Source of the DNA: Verrucomicrobiota bacterium
GTDB lineage: Bacteria > Verrucomicrobiota > Verrucomicrobiia > Opitutales > Opitutaceae
Reading direction: 5' to 3'
Assembly: GCA_023430825.1 (NCBI GenBank)
Contig: JAEYYL010000156.1
Coordinates: 1 to 10,661, forward strand
Length of the DNA stretch: 10,661 bases
The translations under genes and the position numbers were made by a program. The notes under the pieces are model-generated. The model was not told the origin of the DNA. It saw only the letters and a program-made list of their open reading frames with translations, and did not search any database. Positions 7,260 to 10,661 of the stretch are shown here, piece after piece (the first letter of the stretch is position 1; every line of letters starts with the position of its first letter).

Positions 7260-9920
7260 ATGAGCCGGGGAGCAGGCGACGAGTTGCCCGCGGGCGGAGT
7301 CCGGCGTCCCCGCCGGGCGCCCGCCGCCCCGCCCCGCGACGGCGGGGCCCGCGCCCGACCGGCCGAGACCACGGGCCTCGCCGGCATCGATCGCGTGCTG
7401 CACGGGATCGAACCCGGCGACAACATCGTGTGGGAGGTCGACACGATCGAGGAGTATGAGGAACTGGTCGGACCATATGTCGCGGCGGCGAAGGCCGCGG
7501 GCCGCCGGCTGATCTATTTCCGCTTCGCCGAGCACCCCCCGCTCGTCGCCGCGGAGGACGGCGCGGAGGTCTATCGCATCGACACCGGCGCCGGCTTCGA
7601 GCGCGTCGTGCGCCAGATTCACGAGGTGATCGAACGGGCCGGCACCCGCGTGCTCTACGTCTTCGACTGCCTGTCGCACCTCGCGGACCGGTGGATCTCC
7701 GACCAGAGCCTCGGCAATTTCTTCATGCTCACGTGTCCGCGTCTCCGCGACCTGGATACGGTCACCTACTTCGCGATCTACCGCGACAAGCATTCGCTCT
7801 ACGCCCTCGAGCCGATCCGGCGCACCACCCAGTTCATGCTCGATGTGTTTCGCCTCGACCTGCGGCTGTATGTGCGCCCGGTCAAGGTGCAGCACCGCTC
7901 CCGCGAGGCGATGAACACGATCCACGTGCGGCAGGGCGGCGAATTTCTCCCGGTGAAGGACAGCGCGGTGCTCGCGCAGATCCTCTCGCGGACGCAATGG
8001 CCCCGGCTGCAAAGCGACCGCCGCGCCGGCTACTGGCGGCGGCTGTTTCAGGAGGCCGGCCAGGTGGCGAAGGACTGGCGCGAGGAACGCTCGCCGCCGG
8101 GGTTGCGCGCCGAGATGACCCAGCGCGTGTTCGCGGCGTTTCGTGTGCATCGCTCCGGCATCGCGACCCTGGTGGAACGGCACCTCACCCTCGAGGACTT
8201 CCTCCTCGTGCGCGATCGGATGATCGGGATCGGCTCGGTCGGCGGCAAGACGCTCGGGATGCTCGTCGCCCGCGCCATCCTGCGCGATCGCGATCCGGAC
8301 CTCGCCAGCCGCCTGGAGGCCCACGATTCGTTCTTTGTCGGCGCCGAGGTGTTCATCACCTTCCTCGTGCAGAACGGCGTATGGTGGTTGCGCGAGCAGC
8401 AGAAGAACCCCGCGACGTTTCTGCAGGGCCTGGACGAAGGTCGCCGGCGCATCCTCGAGGGCGTGTTCCCCGAGCACATCGCCGAGCAGTTCCGCGGGAT
8501 GCTCGATTACTTCGGCGAATCGCCGTATATCGTGCGCTCCAGCTCGATCCTGGAGGACGCCCGCGGCAACGCGTTCTCCGGAAAATACGAAAGTGTCTTC
8601 GTGGTGAACCGCGGCACCCGCGAGGAACGCATGACCGCGCTGCTCGCCGCCGTGCGCAAGGTGTATGTCAGCGTCCTCGACAGCGAGGCGCTGAAATACC
8701 GGCGGCGGCGCAACCTGCTCGACAGCGAGGAGCGCATGGCGCTGCTGATCATGCGCGTGTCGGGCGCGCCGCACGGCCGCTACTATTATCCCCAGGCGGC
8801 TGGGGTCGGGCTCTCGTATAATCCGTTCGTCTGGCACCCCGATATCGACCCGCACGCCGGCGTGCTGCGACTGGTGTTCGGTTTGGGCACGCGCGCGGTC
8901 GACCGGTCGGACGACGACTACACGCGCCTCGTCGCGCTGAACGCGCCGACCCGGCGGCCGGAGGCCAGCTTCGAGGAGGTCTGGGATCACTCGCAGCGCC
9001 GGATGGACTGCCTCGATCTCGCCAGCGGCCAGCTCCTGTCCGTGCCCTTCGGCGAGGTGCTCGACGAAGCCCAGGACTACCCGGCGGACCTCTACGTGAC
9101 GCCCACCGGCGACGACGGCTACCCCTGCATCACCTTCGAGCGCCTGCTGCGGGAAACGAACGTGGCCTCCGACCTGCGGCGCATGCTCGACGTGCTCGAG
9201 CAGGCCTACGAGGCGCCCGTCGACATCGAGTTCGCGTTGAACTTCATCGCGGACGGCACGTATCGCATCCACCTGCTGCAATGCCGGACCTTCCAGGTGC
9301 GGCGCGAGACCGCCAGCGTCCTCACCACCGTATCCGAAAATCAAACACGCCTGCTCACCGCCCATGGGGCCGTGATCGGGGTGAGCCGCGAGCAGCGGCT
9401 GAGCCGGATCGTCTATGTCGTGCAGGAAACGTATGCGAAGCTCGGCGAGCAGGAGCGCTACGCGGTTGCCCGGTTGATCGGACGGCTGAATCCCACCTAC
9501 CCGGTCGGGGATCGCGGGCTCATGTTGATCGGCCCGGGCCGCTGGGGCACGCAAAGCCCGGCGCTCGGCATCCCGGTGAGCTTTGCGGAAATCAGTCGCG
9601 CATCCGTGATCTGCGAAGTCGTCGCGATGCACGAACGGCTGATCCCCGACGTCTCGCTCGGCACGCATTTCTTCAACGACCTCGTCGAGCACGACACGTT
9701 GTATGTGGCGTATTTTCCGCGGAAGTCCGGCAACACGCTGGACACCGAGTGGTTCAAGACCGCGCCCAGCCAGCTGCTCGAACTGGAGCCGTCGGCCACG
9801 GCGCTGGAGAACGTCGTGCGCGTGATCGATTGCCACGCGATCGGCGGCGGGGTGTTTCTGCGCGCAGACGCAACCGCTCAGGAAGCCGTCGTCTGGCGGG
9901 TCACCGACGACGCCACCTGA
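7260..9920 (+). CDS. Degenerate KaiC/Rad55-like domain fused to PPDK-type ATP-grasp (PEP/pyruvate-binding) protein
   Basis: This 886-residue protein has four parts. Residues 1-37 are Arg/Pro/Ala-rich and probably disordered. Residues 38-232 look like a KaiC/Rad55 RecA-type domain: TGLAGIDRVLHGIEPGD at the entry, a Walker-B-like strand VLYVFDCLSHL (131-141) and a KaiC-like tail PVKVQHRSREAMNTIHV. However, the expected P-loop is replaced by EVDTIEEYEEL, so it should not hydrolyse ATP by the usual route. Residues about 322-680 are a PPDK_N ATP-grasp domain: GIGSVGGKTLGM (323-334, K330), YIVRSSSILEDARGNAFSGK (423-442), VDIEFAL (654-660) and LLQCR (672-676). Residues 690-886 carry GPGRWGT (758-764) and GTHFFNDL (801-808). 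There is no swivelling phosphohistidine domain and no PEP-binding barrel, so it is not a complete PEP synthase or pyruvate phosphate dikinase. The reaction is unknown. The ATG at 7260 is the first in frame after gdhA and lacks a Shine-Dalgarno sequence; it is the only ATG that keeps the TGLAGID motif. Probably co-transcribed with gdhA. Confidence 0.9.
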   Translation: MSRGAGDELPAGGVRRPRRAPAAPPRDGGARARPAETTGLAGIDRVLHGIEPGDNIVWEVDTIEEYEELVGPYVAAAKAAGRRLIYFRFAEHPPLVAAEDGAEVYRIDTGAGFERVVRQIHEVIERAGTRVLYVFDCLSHLADRWISDQSLGNFFMLTCPRLRDLDTVTYFAIYRDKHSLYALEPIRRTTQFMLDVFRLDLRLYVRPVKVQHRSREAMNTIHVRQGGEFLPVKDSAVLAQILSRTQWPRLQSDRRAGYWRRLFQEAGQVAKDWREERSPPGLRAEMTQRVFAAFRVHRSGIATLVERHLTLEDFLLVRDRMIGIGSVGGKTLGMLVARAILRDRDPDLASRLEAHDSFFVGAEVFITFLVQNGVWWLREQQKNPATFLQGLDEGRRRILEGVFPEHIAEQFRGMLDYFGESPYIVRSSSILEDARGNAFSGKYESVFVVNRGTREERMTALLAAVRKVYVSVLDSEALKYRRRRNLLDSEERMALLIMRVSGAPHGRYYYPQAAGVGLSYNPFVWHPDIDPHAGVLRLVFGLGTRAVDRSDDDYTRLVALNAPTRRPEASFEEVWDHSQRRMDCLDLASGQLLSVPFGEVLDEAQDYPADLYVTPTGDDGYPCITFERLLRETNVASDLRRMLDVLEQAYEAPVDIEFALNFIADGTYRIHLLQCRTFQVRRETASVLTTVSENQTRLLTAHGAVIGVSREQRLSRIVYVVQETYAKLGEQERYAVARLIGRLNPTYPVGDRGLMLIGPGRWGTQSPALGIPVSFAEISRASVICEVVAMHERLIPDVSLGTHFFNDLVEHDTLYVAYFPRKSGNTLDTEWFKTAPSQLLELEPSATALENVVRVIDCHAIGGGVFLRADATAQEAVVWRVTDDAT
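7326..7348 (+). other. Strong GC hairpin at the 5' end of the ATP-grasp fusion gene
   Basis: GCCCCGCC (7326-7333) pairs perfectly with GGCGGGGC (7341-7348) around a 7-nt loop: 8 bp, all GC. It begins 66 bases after the start codon, in the part encoding the low-complexity N-terminus. It could slow ribosomes or set the expression ratio with gdhA, or it may simply reflect Pro/Ala/Gly/Arg codons. No T-tract follows, so it is not an intrinsic terminator. Confidence 0.35.
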
Positions 9921-9956
9921 GTGGTGGACCCGGCCCGGCGTGGGCGGGGCATCGCG

Positions 9957-10412
9957 TCACCCGCGCCCGCCGCGCAACAGCACCAGGTGATCGACGCCGT
10001 GCGCCTCGAACTCCCGCCAATACGCATCCTCGCGCTCCGCCAGTTTCTCGTCGTTCTCCGGCGACAACTCCTCCGCCTCCACCGCCGCCGCACCCTCCTC
10101 CGTCCGTAAATCCCGGAGCGCAAGCCGCGCCGCCAGTTCGCTCCAAAACACATCCTCCGCAAACGCCTCCAACTTCTCGCGCACCGCGCCTTCCGTCAGT
10201 TTCTCATGCGGGAAAAATTCGCCGTTCACGTCCGCCTCCACCAGATCCGCGCAACCAAACACCTCCGCCAGCCCGAACACCTTCTGCGCCACATCCGCAT
10301 AACGCTCCGGCATCGTCGCCGGATCGTCCGCGCGCGCCCCCGCGACCGACAGCCCCAGGTGCACGAGTTCGAGCAGCCGCGTGTATTCCTTCGTGGTAAA
10401 CGACACTTTCAT
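9957..10412 (-). CDS. Acidic hypothetical protein, 151 residues
   Basis: I do not recognise a family. From the ATG at 10412 the product is 151 residues, soluble-looking, with no signal peptide or membrane segment. It is rich in Glu, Asp and Ala and mostly helical in appearance. Blocks that look conserved rather than random are the N-terminal MKVSFTTKEYTRLLELVHLG, AQKVFGLAEVFGCADLVEAD (about 42-61), FAEDVFWSELAARLALRDL (84-102) and the C-terminal EFEAHGVDHLVLLRGGRG. Ordered codon use and a sensible start support a real gene. Its 3' end faces the 3' end of the ATP-grasp fusion gene with 36 bp between the stops, a gap in which I see no good terminator. No Shine-Dalgarno sequence precedes the ATG. 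Function cannot be inferred from neighbours because it is transcribed in the opposite direction. Confidence 0.75.
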   Translation of the reverse strand: MKVSFTTKEYTRLLELVHLGLSVAGARADDPATMPERYADVAQKVFGLAEVFGCADLVEADVNGEFFPHEKLTEGAVREKLEAFAEDVFWSELAARLALRDLRTEEGAAAVEAEELSPENDEKLAEREDAYWREFEAHGVDHLVLLRGGRG

Positions 10413-10486
10413 CCGCGCAATCGACAGCGCCCCGCCGACCGCCGCAAGGCCGGAGTGTCCGCCACCCGCCCTCCCCCACCCGAATC

Positions 10487-10632
10487 ATGGAGCCGCGCCG
10501 CCCCCGCCGCGTTGTCTTCGAACCGTTCATCGCCGTCTTTCAGGCTCATGCAGTCGAAACGGGCCGCCCGTTGCCTTGATCGAAATGCAACGATCCTCCC
10601 CATCCAGCGCGGCGGGAGCGCCGCGGCTCCAT
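10487..10632. repeat. Inverted-repeat element in gene-free end of window
   Basis: The 28-base stretch at 10487-10514 and the reverse complement of 10605-10632 match at 25 of 28 positions; both begin ATGGAGCCGCG. Between and within the arms are smaller palindromes: AACGGGC-C-GCCCGTT at 10558-10572, GATCG/CGATC around an 8-nt loop at 10578-10595, and a 7-bp stem CGCGGCG/CGCCGCG with loop GGAG at 10608-10625. The whole 10413-10661 stretch upstream of the minus-strand gene contains no reading frame I would call a gene. A dispersed extragenic palindrome family or a small non-autonomous mobile element is possible, but no target-site duplication is evident. Confidence 0.45.
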
Positions 10633-10661
10633 CCCTCAATCGGTCGCCCTCCTCCCCCTCT

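Noticed and set aside
5632..7476. Minus-strand frame continuous with bglX and open for 1.8 kb upstream of its ATG
   Set aside because: It is the antisense of the whole gdhA gene and has no domain signal. The signal peptide beginning at 5631 marks the true start of bglX.
7230..9836. 868-codon minus-strand open frame opposite the ATP-grasp fusion gene
   Set aside because: The plus strand carries clear conserved motifs throughout. The antisense frame is Arg/His/Ala/Val-rich with none, as expected where GC-rich codon use removes antisense stops.
9921..9956. Possible terminator between the convergent ATP-grasp and hypothetical genes
   Set aside because: Only a 4-bp GCCC/GGGC stem can form and no T-tract follows on either strand.
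10487..10579. Plus-strand 30-codon frame starting at the ATG in the repeat arm
   Set aside because: Its start lies within the inverted repeat and the product has no features, so there is no support for translation.
10204..10639. Minus-strand frames of 76 and 108 codons near the right end
   Set aside because: They are Gly/Arg-rich, overlap the 151-residue gene or the inverted repeats, and show no conserved-looking blocks or credible starts.

Overview
The window is GC-rich bacterial DNA with dense coding, short intergenic gaps, and third codon positions dominated by G and C. I see no rRNA, tRNA, CRISPR array, insertion sequence or phage gene. The gene set (a cytochrome c/PQQ sugar dehydrogenase fusion, a secreted GH3 beta-glucosidase, a type 2 TrpB, an NADP-type glutamate dehydrogenase), together with starts that lack Shine-Dalgarno motifs, suggests a heterotrophic, plant-polysaccharide-using Gram-negative bacterium. 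Opitutaceae or another Verrucomicrobiota is my best guess. That placement is inference from gene content and style, not from a marker gene.

Layout from left to right. (1) 1-1308, plus: the 3' part of a fusion gene, with the end of a cytochrome c domain followed by a complete soluble PQQ sugar/aldose dehydrogenase propeller; the gene begins before the window. (2) 1344-1396: a compact set of inverted repeats between two convergent genes. (3) 1437-1856, minus: a small protein with four predicted membrane segments and no recognised family. (4) 2054-3373, plus: a stand-alone TrpB2. (5) 3373-3400: an intrinsic terminator for the minus strand whose U-tract lies against the trpB2 stop codon. (6) 3415-5631, minus: a GH3 beta-glucosidase of the BglX type with a signal peptide. 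(7) 5632-5904: a divergent intergenic region with two palindromic sites and a leader hairpin. (8) 5905-7245, plus: NADP-type glutamate dehydrogenase. (9) 7260-9920, plus, 14 bp behind gdhA: an 886-residue protein joining a degenerate KaiC/Rad55-like domain, a PPDK/PEP-synthase-type ATP-grasp domain and a C-terminal domain that is not the usual phosphohistidine or PEP-binding module. (10) 9957-10412, minus: an acidic hypothetical protein. (11) 10413-10661: gene-free sequence with nested inverted repeats.

The genes do not form one pathway. Two sugar-related proteins (periplasmic sugar oxidation, and beta-glucoside hydrolysis) lie near two amino-acid enzymes (indole/serine chemistry, and ammonium assimilation). 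The clearest functional unit is gdhA plus the ATP-grasp fusion gene, which are probably co-transcribed. The fusion protein is the best candidate for something poorly described: it keeps nucleotide-binding and activation motifs but has lost the KaiC P-loop and lacks the phosphate-carrying histidine domain of its relatives.
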